From Solimicrobium silvestre (GTDB lineage Bacteria > Pseudomonadota > Gammaproteobacteria > Burkholderiales > Burkholderiaceae_D): a DNA stretch of 64,000 nucleotides. Positions within the stretch are counted from its first letter, which is position 1. The number at the start of each line of letters is the position of its first letter. This document shows, in pieces, positions 55,044 through 64,000 of the stretch. Under the pieces are notes generated by a model. That model ran no database searches. It was given only the letters and a program-made list of their open reading frames with translations, and had not been told where the DNA came from. A program made the translations under genes and the position numbers. Location: positions 1-64,000 of the forward strand of contig NZ_PUGF01000026.1 in NCBI RefSeq assembly GCF_002976435.1, read 5' to 3'.

Positions 55044-56233
55044 ACGAATCCTTGAACCCAACTCCCCCTAATCCAGCGCAGCAAAGTACTAACTCGACCT
55101 CAACTGAGTTAGTTCCTGCTGCTGTCAATTCGGATCAAACTGTGGAAAAATCACCCCGCGCGCAAGTGCTAAAGCCATCTCATTTAACTTATGCTGCGCT
55201 AGCCGGACTCACCGTGCTGCTAGTTGCGCAATGGTGGAGTTCGACAAACCAGATCAGCCAATTGCGCGAAGAATTAGCGCGTCGCTTACAAACGGCCGAT
55301 GTGGGCAATGCCGAAACCAAAATCATCGCAAAATCGATGCAGGAAACTGGCAAAGAATTGCAAGTGAAAATCGGCGTGTTAGAAAGCAAGCAAGCCGAAT
55401 CAGAAAGCCATGCCTTAGCGTTGCAACAGCTTTATCAAGATTTATCTAAAAATCGTGATGATTGGGCGCTATCTGAAATTGAGCAGGTTTTATCTACCGC
55501 GAGTCAGCAACTGCAATTGGCTGGCAACGTGCAAGGCGCACTGATCGCATTGCAAAATGCCGATGCGCGTCTGGCACGTTCGGATAAACCGCAATTCATC
55601 ACAATCCGCCGCTCGATTTCGCATGACATCGACCGCTTAAAAGCATTGCCTAATCTTGATTTGCCAGGCATTGCCTTGCGCTTGGATAGTGCTATCGCTC
55701 AAATTGAAAACATGCCTTTGTGGGTGGATGAAAATCCGGTGATTGTTACTAGCCCAGTTAAAGGACGCGAGCCGGCTAAAAATGCCGGTAACGCCGCAAA
55801 CTCTAAAGCCGCCAAAGAAAGTCATCAGGCCGAAGTGGGTAATGCTGCCGGTTGGATGTTGTGGCTGGATGATCGTTGGCAAAGTTGGTCTACCGAAATG
55901 TGGGATCAACTGCGTCAATTAGTTCGAATTCGTAATGTAGAAAACCCGGACGCGTTGCTGCTAGCACCAAGTCAAGGTTACTTTGCCAAAGAAAACGTTA
56001 AATTACGTTTGTTGAATGCGCGGTTAGCTTTGTTGTCGCGCAGTGAGACACCGTTTAGAAGCGACATGATTGCGGCGCAAGACGAAATCGCACGCTATTT
56101 TGATACCCGTGCCAAACAAACTCAGACCGTACAAGCGTTGCTGCGTCAAATTCAAAGCAGCAATGTATCGATTGAAATGCCGAGTTTGGCTGAGAGCTTA
56201 AACGCAGTGCGCAATTTTACGGTGAAGCAATAA
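55040..56233 (+). CDS. hemX: HemX, membrane-anchored protein of the hem operon
   Basis: 397 aa from ATG 55040, which overlaps the hemD stop as ATGA; upstream in-frame starts lie inside hemD. A Pro/Thr/Ser-rich cytoplasmic tail (1-45) is followed by one membrane segment (about 52-68, YAALAGLTVLLVAQWW), a coiled coil (to about 140: QLREELARRLQ, ETGKELQVKIGVLESKQ) and a helical periplasmic domain. HemX is not the uroporphyrinogen methyltransferase it was once named for; a scaffolding role is suspected. Confidence 0.9.
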   Translation: MNESLNPTPPNPAQQSTNSTSTELVPAAVNSDQTVEKSPRAQVLKPSHLTYAALAGLTVLLVAQWWSSTNQISQLREELARRLQTADVGNAETKIIAKSMQETGKELQVKIGVLESKQAESESHALALQQLYQDLSKNRDDWALSEIEQVLSTASQQLQLAGNVQGALIALQNADARLARSDKPQFITIRRSISHDIDRLKALPNLDLPGIALRLDSAIAQIENMPLWVDENPVIVTSPVKGREPAKNAGNAANSKAAKESHQAEVGNAAGWMLWLDDRWQSWSTEMWDQLRQLVRIRNVENPDALLLAPSQGYFAKENVKLRLLNARLALLSRSETPFRSDMIAAQDEIARYFDTRAKQTQTVQALLRQIQSSNVSIEMPSLAESLNAVRNFTVKQ

Positions 56234-57438
56234 TGGGTTTCTTTATTCGGCTAGTAATTTTATTTGCTACCGCAGTACTGGTGGCGTTGTCGGCGCGTTT
56301 TAATCCCGGGAATGTGGTGCTGTTTTATCCGCCATACCGTATTGATATGTCGCTCAATTTGTTTATTCTGGTTTTATTGGTGATATTTGCTTTGCTGGGT
56401 TTGCTGTTCTATACCATCAATGCCACCAAACAAATGCCAGAACGGGTTGCTACATATAGGCGCTCTAAAAGCGAACGCGAAGGTAATAAAGCGTTGCGCG
56501 ATGCCTTAAAAGCATTTTTTGAAGGTCGTTTTGGACATGCAGAAAAAGCCGCCATGCGCGCGGCTGAATTACCCGAAAATACAGCACTGGCTTCCTTGAT
56601 CGGTGCGCGTGCTGCACACAATATGAGTCAGTCCGAGCGACGTGACGCATGGTTGGCCGGCATTGAAGATAATCAGCAATATAAAGTGGCACGTTTGGTG
56701 AGCACCACCGAATTATTGGTCGATGCGCATCAGTCTGAACAGGCATTGGAAGCGGTTAAAGAGTTAAACGCCAACGGTACGCGCCATATTCATGTATTGC
56801 GTTGGGCTTTAAAAGCAAACCAGCAAGCCAAGCAATGGACCGAAGTGTTACGTTTGGTTAAAGCGCTAGATAAACATCGTTCTCTGCATCCGGCCTTATC
56901 GACGCGCTTGCGTGAACTCGCTTATCAGGATTTGTTATCTGATCATGGTCAAGATGCCGAATCAATTCGTCGTTTGTGGTACAGCATCCCAGCTGAAGAT
57001 AGAGTTAAGCCTTTTGTTGCAGCATTGGCTGCGCGCACGATGGTGGCGCAGGGTTTGTTCGATGAGGCGCGTAATTTACTTGAAAAAGCATTGCTGGTTG
57101 ATTGGGATGAACGCTTGATCGTTGCCTATCGCGAAGCTGCCGCAAAAGAAGGTTCGGCTGCGCTGCTAACGCAAATTGAGCATTGCGAATCCTGGTTGGT
57201 CATTCACCCAACCGATCCTGAGTTAGCGTTAACTATGGGTGTGTTGTGTTTGAATCAAAAATTATGGGGTAAAGCTGAGCGTAATTTAGAGCAAGCCTTA
57301 ATGTACGCGTCGGACATTACCTGTCTGCGTGAAACTAATTTGAAGCTGGCTCAATTAAATGAGCAACTTGGTTTGCAAGAGAAAGCGGCTGAATATTATC
57401 GCGCTTGTGCTTTGATTGCAGAGCGTAAATTTACCTGA
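56233..57438 (+). CDS. hemY: HemY, TPR-containing inner-membrane protein
   Basis: 401 aa. Two N-terminal membrane segments (about 1-20 and 40-63), then a region with RRSKSEREGNKALRDALKAF typical of the HemY N-terminal domain, and TPR-like helical repeats to the end (SLIGARAAHNMSQ, PELALTMGVLCLNQKLWGKA). This is the proteobacterial HemY, not protoporphyrinogen oxidase; it is thought to help organise late heme synthesis. Its start overlaps the hemX stop (TAATG). Confidence 0.92.
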   Translation: MGFFIRLVILFATAVLVALSARFNPGNVVLFYPPYRIDMSLNLFILVLLVIFALLGLLFYTINATKQMPERVATYRRSKSEREGNKALRDALKAFFEGRFGHAEKAAMRAAELPENTALASLIGARAAHNMSQSERRDAWLAGIEDNQQYKVARLVSTTELLVDAHQSEQALEAVKELNANGTRHIHVLRWALKANQQAKQWTEVLRLVKALDKHRSLHPALSTRLRELAYQDLLSDHGQDAESIRRLWYSIPAEDRVKPFVAALAARTMVAQGLFDEARNLLEKALLVDWDERLIVAYREAAAKEGSAALLTQIEHCESWLVIHPTDPELALTMGVLCLNQKLWGKAERNLEQALMYASDITCLRETNLKLAQLNEQLGLQEKAAEYYRACALIAERKFT

Positions 57439-57528
57439 TATTCACCCTATAAATTAAAAGCAGAATACCTGCTCCGGTCATATTTTCACCTTGAGTAAGT
57501 AGTAGATATTTATATAGAAAGAAGCAAA

Positions 57529-58068
57529 ATGAGTTTGAATAAAGTTTCGGCCGGTCGTGATTTGCCACACGATTTTAACGTCATCATTGAAATCCCGATG
57601 AATGCTGACCCGATCAAATATGAAGTTGATAAAGAAACCGGCGCAATTTTTGTTGATCGTTTCATGGGTACAGCGATGCACTATCCATGCAACTACGGTT
57701 ATGTGCCACAAACTATCGCCGGCGACGGTGACCCGGTCGACGTATTGGTGATTACGCCATTCGCGTTAATCCCAGGCGTAGTTGTGCGCTGCCGTGCGAT
57801 TGGCGTGCTTAATATGTCCGATGAAGGCGGCCAGGACGCTAAAGTTTTAGCTGTGCCGATCGATAAAATTTTGCCGATATACTCGCACTGGCAAAAGCCT
57901 GAAGACATGAATGAATTACGTTTGCGCCAAATCCAACATTTCTTTGAACATTACAAAGATTTGGAAAAAGGGAAATGGGTCAAAGTAGAAGGTTGGAGCG
58001 GTCCTGATGAGGCGCACGCTGAAATTTTGAATGGTGTTGCTAACTACACAGCTTCGTTAACTAAATAA
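57529..58068 (+). CDS. ppa: Inorganic pyrophosphatase (family I)
   Basis: 179 aa. Splits pyrophosphate and so drives biosynthetic reactions. Motifs: [32 protein letters not shown], and the metal-binding DGDPVDVLV (three Asp), then the later Asp-rich [19 protein letters not shown] lies 6-7 bases before the ATG. A hairpin follows. Confidence 0.98.
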   Translation: MSLNKVSAGRDLPHDFNVIIEIPMNADPIKYEVDKETGAIFVDRFMGTAMHYPCNYGYVPQTIAGDGDPVDVLVITPFALIPGVVVRCRAIGVLNMSDEGGQDAKVLAVPIDKILPIYSHWQKPEDMNELRLRQIQHFFEHYKDLEKGKWVKVEGWSGPDEAHAEILNGVANYTASLTK

Positions 58069-58078
58069 AGTTATTTTG

Positions 58079-58120
58079 ATGATGTTCCTGCCATTGCTGC
58101 AGGAACATCATTTCAATTTT
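58079..58120. terminator. Bidirectional terminator between ppa and the kinase gene
   Basis: A 13-bp perfect stem (ATGATGTTCCTGC / GCAGGAACATCAT, 58079-58111) with a 7-base loop. T-rich bases follow on the plus strand (TTCAATTTT). Convergent genes lie on both sides (11 and about 35 bases away). Confidence 0.75.
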
Positions 58121-58146
58121 CTGCTTGTTCTTTCCTGCCTGACGCA

Positions 58147-59175
58147 TCACTTCCCAAGCCAAGAGCTTACCACCACAAAAGCAGCAATTGTGATGGCAAT
58201 GCAGCTCAGCCAAAATAATCGACCGTAGGGTTCGCCGGTTTTTTTATCGGACTGATTGCCTTTTGACGCGTCTATTTTTTGCTCGCGTTTTTCCGTGAGT
58301 ACATAACGTCGTAATTCAAGCGCGATTTCCGCAGCGGACTGATAGCGTTTCTCCGGCTGTTTTGACATGGCTTTCATCACGATGCGCGACAAAACGAGAG
58401 GGATTTCTGGGTTTGTCTCGTGCGGTGCCTTGATTTGTTTATGCACAATCATGTGTATCAAGCTATCCATATCGCGTGATTGGAACGGCTTTTGACGCAC
58501 CAGCATTTCATACATTACAGCGCCGAATGAATAAATATCGGTTAACTTATCCACCGGTTTGGCCTGCGCCTGTTCCGGCGACATGTAATTGGGTGTGCCA
58601 AGGATATTATTGTTAAACAGTGTGGCAGGCTGGTCTTTATTGCCCTCAGACGTTTCACGCTTCACCGCACGCGCGATCCCAAAGTCCACCAATTTGGCTT
58701 GCATATTTTCTTGTATGAAGATATTGGCCGGCTTGATATCGCGATGAATGACGCCTTCGCTGTGTGCATATTCAAGACCTTCAGCGATCCTTTGCAGCAT
58801 TTGCGCGGCAATTAAGTAGGGTAGAGGCTTGTTATCCGCTAAAAATTGGCGCAAATCCTGCCCTTGCAAATACTCCATTGCGATAAAGCTGACGTTTGCA
58901 TCCGTTGCCGCATCAAAAATAGTAATGATATTCGGGTGCGATAAACGACCTGCCGCACGCGCCTCATTCATAAATATTTGATCGCGTTGTTTCTTTTCAT
59001 GCGCTGAAGGTAGATTGTGAAATATTTTAATCGCGACATCGCGATCAATTACCGGATCATGGCCAAAATAGACAGTTCCAATCGCGCCGCGCCCGAGTTC
59101 GCGGTACAGTAAAAAACGGCCAACCTTTTTTATCGGGGCCATTCCTGGGGTGATGAAGCTAGAACTTGGATTCAT
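58147..59175 (-). CDS. Hanks-type serine/threonine protein kinase, membrane-anchored
   Basis: 342 aa. Full catalytic set: glycine loop LGRGAIGTVYFG, Lys50 in VAIKIF, Glu71 in the C helix, HRDIKPANIF with catalytic Asp146, DFG at 164-166, GTPNYMSPEQAQ, and TDIYSFGAVMYEML. A short linker leads to one C-terminal membrane segment (about 320-338) with only a few residues beyond, so there is no extracellular sensor. Single gene; no phosphatase or FHA partner nearby. Targets unknown. Confidence 0.9.
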   Translation of the reverse strand: MNPSSSFITPGMAPIKKVGRFLLYRELGRGAIGTVYFGHDPVIDRDVAIKIFHNLPSAHEKKQRDQIFMNEARAAGRLSHPNIITIFDAATDANVSFIAMEYLQGQDLRQFLADNKPLPYLIAAQMLQRIAEGLEYAHSEGVIHRDIKPANIFIQENMQAKLVDFGIARAVKRETSEGNKDQPATLFNNNILGTPNYMSPEQAQAKPVDKLTDIYSFGAVMYEMLVRQKPFQSRDMDSLIHMIVHKQIKAPHETNPEIPLVLSRIVMKAMSKQPEKRYQSAAEIALELRRYVLTEKREQKIDASKGNQSDKKTGEPYGRLFWLSCIAITIAAFVVVSSWLGK

Positions 59176-59563
59176 AGTGGTTTGGTTTGATCAAGGACTT
59201 ATGCATAGCACCTCCAGCTGCGTTATATTGCCCTGCTGGAACACTATGTGTAAGCCCTTTTATTATTTTCTGTGCGGAAAGTATTATTCTGTAAAATATT
59301 GTTAAGGTCAAATTGCTTCTGTATAGAAGCCGTTTTATTAATGAATTTTCGTTAAAAACATACGGGGGTATAAAATAATAAAATAGGATTATATTCAATA
59401 TATAACCTAGCGCTAATTAGATACTATTGAATAACTAGCTTCTTAATGCTCTAAGACGACTAAAACAGGTGGGAAGTAAGTGCTAAAGCCAGGGAGTATA
59501 TTTGTAGCGCATTTTTAACAGTTGTAATGAATTGCAACAAGTTGCAATTCATTAAGTTATTGA
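59176..59563. other. AT-rich intergenic region
   Basis: 388 bases between two leftward genes. No gene was recognised; the frames here are short and lack start signals. It holds the kinase promoter (not identified) and a long perfect palindrome near the FemAB-like stop codon. Confidence 0.5.
59525..59554. terminator. Long perfect hairpin after the FemAB-like gene
   Basis: 13-bp arms TAATGAATTGCAA / TTGCAATTCATTA with a 4-base loop, 9 bases past the stop codon of the leftward gene. The stem is AT-rich and no T run follows directly, so it may be a weak terminator, an mRNA-stabilising stem or a protein site. Confidence 0.5.
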
Positions 59564-60730
59564 TTATATGGTATTTTTTGAGCGCACTGCAAACGGATTG
59601 TGCTCATGTAATTCATTAATGTAAGAATTTATACCAACTTGCTCCCGTACTAAGAATCGCTCCACCGCATCGGCAAAAGCGGGATGACTTATTTTATGTA
59701 CAGAATAGGTGGTCTTTGGTAAAAAGCCACGCGCCATTTTGTGTTCGCCTTGCGCTCCGCCGTCAAAATGGCGAATGTTGTTGGCAATGCAAAATTCCAT
59801 CGGTTGGTAGTAAGCGGTTTCAAAATGCAGGCAAGGGTGGTATTCCACACAGCCCCAATAACGGCCATAGACTGTTTGCTCGTTATGAAATAACAGTGAC
59901 GCGGCAATCGGCTGCCTATCTCGAATTGCGGTAATCATCAGTAAATTTTGCGGCATGCTGGCTGCGATTCTTAAGAAGAAATCTAAATTCAAATAGCCTG
60001 ATCCACCATGTTGACGATAGGTGCTGTTGTAGCATTTAACAAAAAATCCCCAATCTGAAGCGCTAATTTGCTGCCCCACTTTGACGGTGAAGTGAATTCC
60101 AGCGTCACGGACTTTGCGGCGTTCTGCCAAAATGTTTTTGCGTTTTTTAGCTTCTAATTGGGCTAAAAAATCAGAGAAATCGCGATAGCCAAAGTTCGTC
60201 CAATGAAATTGCACCCCGAAGCGCGGCATAAATCCTGCTTCTTGCAATTGTTGGGCCTGCTGTTCTGGGGTGAACAATATATGGCATGAAGATGTCAGGC
60301 CAGATTCGCTGTGCTGAACTAGTGCGTTTAACAGCGCGCGCATGGCGGGCTCATTCAGCGCCAATAAGCGCGGTCCAGTTACTGGCGTAAAGGGAATCGC
60401 TGCTAATAATTTGGGGTAATAAGGTAAATTATGTTCTTCAAAAGCCTGCGCCCAAGCCCAGTCAAACACATATTCGCCGTAGGAATGGCTTTTTAAATAC
60501 ATGGGCAGCGCAGCATGTAGCTGGTCGCCTTGCCAAATGGTTAAAAAATGGGTGCTCCAGCCGGTTGCAGCACAGGCGCAGCCGGATTCTTCCAATGCGC
60601 TTAAATAAGCGTAGGACAAAAAAGGATTTGCATCGCCATTAAACGCGGCTGTGCGCAATTGTTCCCATTGGCCGGCTGAAATTTCTGATAAATTTTTAAT
60701 CACAGCCGTGCGATAATTCGCTAATTGCAT
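59564..60730 (-). CDS. FemAB/GNAT-fold protein (PF04339 type)
   Basis: 388 aa from ATG 60730, with GAGGAAG 10 bases upstream; an in-frame TTG at 60772 would overlap nadE further. Features match the peptidoglycan biosynthesis/recognition-type acyltransferase family: FLSYAYLSALEESGCACAATGW at the N terminus (NPFLSY), LPYYPKLLAAIPFTPVTGPR, FLAQLEAKKRKNILAERRKV and FDGGAQGEHKMARGF. An aminoacyl or N-acyl transfer role is likely, but no substrate is established. Divergent from and slightly overlapping the nadE 5' region. Confidence 0.85.
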   Translation of the reverse strand: MQLANYRTAVIKNLSEISAGQWEQLRTAAFNGDANPFLSYAYLSALEESGCACAATGWSTHFLTIWQGDQLHAALPMYLKSHSYGEYVFDWAWAQAFEEHNLPYYPKLLAAIPFTPVTGPRLLALNEPAMRALLNALVQHSESGLTSSCHILFTPEQQAQQLQEAGFMPRFGVQFHWTNFGYRDFSDFLAQLEAKKRKNILAERRKVRDAGIHFTVKVGQQISASDWGFFVKCYNSTYRQHGGSGYLNLDFFLRIAASMPQNLLMITAIRDRQPIAASLLFHNEQTVYGRYWGCVEYHPCLHFETAYYQPMEFCIANNIRHFDGGAQGEHKMARGFLPKTTYSVHKISHPAFADAVERFLVREQVGINSYINELHEHNPFAVRSKNTI

Positions 60731-60748
60731 AAATAAATAGTCTTCCTC

Positions 60749-62359
60749 ATGATTAAGCTTGCAGTAGTTCAAATGAATAGCACGCTCGGTGACTTATCCG
60801 GCAATGCTGCGCATATTTTAAATTTTTCCCGTCGCGCCTATCAGCAAGGTGCGCATATTGTACTCACACCCGAATTATCTTTGGTAGGTTATCCACCGGA
60901 AGACCTGTTATTACGCGACTCTTTTTATTCCGCCAGTCAAGCGGCCTTAAATGAGCTCGCTACCCAGTTGGCTGAATTCCCTAATCTGCATGTTTTGGTC
61001 GGACATCCTTTAATGAAGGATGGTCGTCGCTATAATGCCGCTTCGCTGTTAGTTAATGGACGAATTCAAGCAAGCTACTGTAAACAAGATCTGCCGAATG
61101 GGCATGTGTTTGATGAAAAGCGTTACTTTGACGCTGGCCAAGACGCGTTGGTGTTTGAGTTTGAAAACGTCAAGTTTGGCGTAACTATATGCGAAGACAC
61201 TTGGAGTGCCGCTGTACCAACACAAGCAAAAATAGCCGGTGCACAGGTGTTGTTGGTTTTGAATGGCTCGCCATTTCATATGAATAAACAGCATTTGCGT
61301 TATCAGGTCATGCGCGACAATGTGACACAGCAAGGCATGGCTCTGGTGTATGCCAATTTGGTGGGCGGGCAGGATGAATTGATTTTTGATGGTAATTCGT
61401 TTGTGCTGGATAGTCAGGGGCAGATTCAGGCGCAATTAAAACATGCTCAGGAAGACCTGCAAATTATTGAATTTGCCGGAGCAACTCCCCAAGCGGGCGT
61501 GATAGCGCCGGAACTGTCAGTGGAAGCGCAAGTGTATCAAGCCTTGGTATTGGGGGTGCGTGATTACATCGGTAAAAATGGCTTCCCTAGCGTGTTGTTA
61601 GGCATGTCAGGCGGAGTCGATTCTGCCTTGACCTTGGCGATTGCCGTTGATGCGTTAGGCGCAGATAAAGTGCGCGCAGTGATGATGCCGTCACCCTACA
61701 CGGCAGAAATTTCATGGCTGGATTCACGTGAGATGGTCGACAAGCTGGGCGTACGCTACGATGAAATTTCAATTAACCCGTGTTTTAGTGCATTCACGGC
61801 GACTTTGGCGCAAGAATTTGAGGGATTGCCGCTGGATGCTACAGAAGAAAATATTCAGGCCAGAATCCGTGGCACGCTGTTGATGGCTTTATCGAATAAA
61901 CATGGCTCGATTGTGTTGACGACTGGAAATAAGAGCGAAATGGCAGTCGGTTACTGTACTTTGTACGGTGACATGGCCGGCGGTTTTGCAGTATTAAAAG
62001 ATATCGCTAAAACCTTGGTATATCGTTTGTGTGCTTATCGAAATAGCTTAAGCTTAGTCATTCCTGAGCGGATTTTAACTCGTCCGCCTTCGGCCGAATT
62101 GCGTCCCGACCAAACCGATCAAGATTCTTTACCGCCATATGAAATCTTGGATGGCATTATGCAGATGCATATGGAAGAAAATTGCTCTACTGAACAGATC
62201 GTTAAAGCTGGTTATCAGCAACAAGATGTTGACCGTATCACTCGTTTAATTAAGATCAATGAATATAAACGGCGTCAGTCGCCAGTCGGCATTCGCGTTA
62301 CACATCGCGCCTTTGGCCGTGACTGGCGTTACCCGATTACGTCCAAGTTTCGAGATTAA
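60749..62359 (+). CDS. nadE: Glutamine-dependent NAD+ synthetase
   Basis: 536 aa. The N-terminal nitrilase-type glutaminase has the catalytic triad Glu42 (TPELSLVGYPPEDLL), Lys112 (KQDLPNGHVFDEKRYF) and Cys148 (VTICEDTW). The C-terminal synthetase has the ATP loop GMSGGVDSALTLAI, TGNKSEMAVGYCTLYGD and PPSAELRPDQTDQDSLPPY. It converts nicotinic acid adenine dinucleotide to NAD+ with glutamine nitrogen. glnB follows after 49 bases, a common neighbour. Confidence 0.97.
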   Translation: MIKLAVVQMNSTLGDLSGNAAHILNFSRRAYQQGAHIVLTPELSLVGYPPEDLLLRDSFYSASQAALNELATQLAEFPNLHVLVGHPLMKDGRRYNAASLLVNGRIQASYCKQDLPNGHVFDEKRYFDAGQDALVFEFENVKFGVTICEDTWSAAVPTQAKIAGAQVLLVLNGSPFHMNKQHLRYQVMRDNVTQQGMALVYANLVGGQDELIFDGNSFVLDSQGQIQAQLKHAQEDLQIIEFAGATPQAGVIAPELSVEAQVYQALVLGVRDYIGKNGFPSVLLGMSGGVDSALTLAIAVDALGADKVRAVMMPSPYTAEISWLDSREMVDKLGVRYDEISINPCFSAFTATLAQEFEGLPLDATEENIQARIRGTLLMALSNKHGSIVLTTGNKSEMAVGYCTLYGDMAGGFAVLKDIAKTLVYRLCAYRNSLSLVIPERILTRPPSAELRPDQTDQDSLPPYEILDGIMQMHMEENCSTEQIVKAGYQQQDVDRITRLIKINEYKRRQSPVGIRVTHRAFGRDWRYPITSKFRD

Positions 62360-62366
62360 TTTTTAA

Positions 62367-62747
<381 letters not shown>

Positions 62748-62787
62748 CTAAGTGATCTAATGAGGTGATTTAACTAAGCGATGAGTT

Positions 62788-62815
62788 TTGTTGCTGCAAG
62801 GGCATGAGTTAGAAT
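62788..62815 (+). promoter_or_regulatory. Possible surE promoter
   Basis: TTGTTG (62788-62793), a 16-base spacer and TAGAAT (62810-62815). Transcription would begin at or within a few bases of the surE ATG (62822), and no Shine-Dalgarno sequence is visible, so the message may be leaderless. Readthrough from glnB is the alternative. Confidence 0.35.
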
Positions 62816-62821
62816 AGAACA

Positions 62822-63559
62822 ATGAAAATTCTGATTAGTAATGATGACGGTTATTTAGCACCTGGTTTATTAGCCTTAGCGGATGCTATGTCTAAAATTG
62901 CAGAGGTTGTGGTCGTTGCACCTGAGCGTAATCGTTCTGGCGCTTCTAACGCGCTGACGCTTGATAAGCCTTTGTCGGTTTCCAAGGCAGGCGATAACGT
63001 TTACTTTGTAGACGGAACGCCGTCCGATTGCGTACATATTGCGTTGACGGGCTTGTTAGATTATCGCCCTGATCTGATTGTGTCAGGGATTAATCAGGGG
63101 CAAAATATGGGCGACGACACTCTTTACTCTGGAACAGTAGCCGCAGCGACTGAAGGTTTTTTGTTTGGGATTCCAGCGATCGCTTTTTCGCAAGCGGAAA
63201 AAGGCTGGGGATTTATTGATGATGCTGCCCGATTTGCACTGAATTTGGTGAAGCATAAGTTAGATGATCTGCATAAGCCGTATTTGCTGAACGTGAACAT
63301 TCCTAACTGCCATTATGCTGACATTAAAGGTGTGCAAGTTACTCGTTTGGGGCGGCGGCACCAATCTGAGCCCGTCATTAAATCGGCTGATCCGCGCGGT
63401 AATCCTATTTATTGGATAGGTCCGCCAGGAGCAGCAAAAGATGCAAGTGAAGGGACTGATTTTCATGCGGTGGCGCAAGGGTATGTGTCAGTAACGCCGC
63501 TCCAGGTTGATTTAACGCATACACAGCAATTGCTGGAATTAAAAAAGGTTTGGCAATGA
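62822..63559 (+). CDS. surE: 5'/3'-nucleotidase SurE
   Basis: 245 aa. Metal-dependent nucleotidase of stationary phase. [16 protein letters not shown] has the metal-binding Asp8-Asp9; also [47 protein letters not shown] and [18 protein letters not shown]. Its stop overlaps the next ATG (ATGA), as in the common surE-pcm(-nlpD-rpoS) cluster. Confidence 0.96.
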   Translation: MKILISNDDGYLAPGLLALADAMSKIAEVVVVAPERNRSGASNALTLDKPLSVSKAGDNVYFVDGTPSDCVHIALTGLLDYRPDLIVSGINQGQNMGDDTLYSGTVAAATEGFLFGIPAIAFSQAEKGWGFIDDAARFALNLVKHKLDDLHKPYLLNVNIPNCHYADIKGVQVTRLGRRHQSEPVIKSADPRGNPIYWIGPPGAAKDASEGTDFHAVAQGYVSVTPLQVDLTHTQQLLELKKVWQ

Positions 63560-64000
63560 CAGCAAAAAACCGTAAATTCCCGCTTCCCTTGTCGTCGCTA
63601 GAAAATAAATCGTCTAACCGCGCGCAGCAATCGACGAGTTCACTGTTATCGGTTGCAACACCGCAAACGGCCACCCAAAATGTGCGACAACATGAAGTAA
63701 GAAATGATGAGGCGTCGATAAAAAACAGTTTGCCGCACAATGTGCTGCAGCACGCGACGTCAACACGGGGCGGGGGAAGCGCGGAAGTTACTGCTGAACA
63801 TAGAAATGAGTCTCACCATAAAATGGTGAATGTTCCCATCATTTCAGATGCACCACGTCGTGCCATGGTGGCTCGCCTGGTGAAGCAAGGGGTGCGCGAT
63901 GAAGTAGTTTTGGCGGCCATGGGCGCTGTGCCTCGGCATCAATTTATTGAGTCAGGCTTAAGTGGGCAGGCATACATTGATGCTTCTTTGCCGATAGGCC
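63556..64000 (+). CDS. pcm: Protein-L-isoaspartate O-methyltransferase, N-terminal part (runs off the window)
   Basis: 148 codons are visible and the frame is open at the right edge. A polar, low-complexity N-terminal extension of about 90 residues (Ser/Asn/Gln/His-rich) precedes the family start [32 protein letters not shown] and [11 protein letters not shown]. The SAM-binding core lies beyond the window. The enzyme repairs isoaspartyl damage in proteins. Start overlaps the surE stop. Such N-terminal extensions are, from memory, common in Burkholderiales Pcm. Confidence 0.9.
   Translation, partial: MTAKNRKFPLPLSSLENKSSNRAQQSTSSLLSVATPQTATQNVRQHEVRNDEASIKNSLPHNVLQHATSTRGGGSAEVTAEHRNESHHKMVNVPIISDAPRRAMVARLVKQGVRDEVVLAAMGAVPRHQFIESGLSGQAYIDASLPIG

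Noticed and set aside
62748-62785. Short repeated TAACTAAG-GAT-like words after glnB
   Set aside because: Two copies only, imperfect and short; no sign of an array or an attachment site.

Overview
The window looks like the chromosome of a betaproteobacterium of the order Burkholderiales, most like the lower-GC Oxalobacteraceae (Herminiimonas/Undibacterium type). This rests on gene content and order (iscRSUA-hscBA-fdx; a cphA'-cphA pair facing an ABC/DUF1854/YihY operon; argH beside an AlgZ/AlgR-type pair; hemC-hemD-hemX-hemY-ppa; nadE-glnB; surE-pcm), not on a search. No tRNA, rRNA, CRISPR array, phage or intact insertion sequence was seen. The window is almost entirely chromosomal housekeeping, with one patchy accessory stretch.

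Layout. 0-5.5 kb: a broken YafQ-like toxin gene, a PLP-dependent Arg/Lys/Orn decarboxylase, a MipA/OmpV outer-membrane protein, a DUF4337 protein, folA and thyA. 5.7-16.9 kb: a membrane histidine kinase, a B12-dependent ribonucleotide reductase (nrdJ), a small outer-membrane protein, then a two-gene signalling operon (1247-aa hybrid kinase plus a receiver-kinase). The receiver-kinase is a paralogue of the kinase at 5.7 kb. 16.9-22.4 kb: the complete iron-sulfur cluster operon behind a promoter that carries two IscR-type sites. 22.5-32.4 kb: a methyltransferase and the cyanophycin locus. cphA' and cphA read leftward; an ABC exporter with an N-terminal zinc ribbon, a DUF1854 protein and a YihY membrane protein read rightward from the same 333-bp intergenic region. 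32.4-36.2 kb: a cupin, argH and a LytS/LytTR pair.

36.2-53.1 kb is the accessory block. It separates the algR-like gene from hemC, which are neighbours in pseudomonads. It holds a penicillin-acylase-type Ntn hydrolase, small proteins of unknown role, a GT39-like membrane glycosyltransferase, a LysR-controlled RND efflux pump with its outer-membrane channel, a small membrane protein, trpS and a DUF599 protein. Decayed genes sit between them: an alpha/beta-hydrolase fragment, a frameshifted GT2 fragment and an unidentified membrane-protein tail. 53.2-64 kb returns to core genes: hemC-hemD-hemX-hemY, ppa, a Hanks-type kinase, a FemAB-like protein, nadE, glnB, surE and the start of pcm.

How the genes work together. 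The isc operon builds Fe-S clusters and is probably repressed by its own IscR. CphA makes cyanophycin, an Asp-Arg nitrogen store, with a paralogue lacking a usable Mur-type ATP site. The divergent ABC/DUF1854/YihY genes form the least understood unit and are the best candidate for an undescribed function. No cyanophycinase gene lies in the window.
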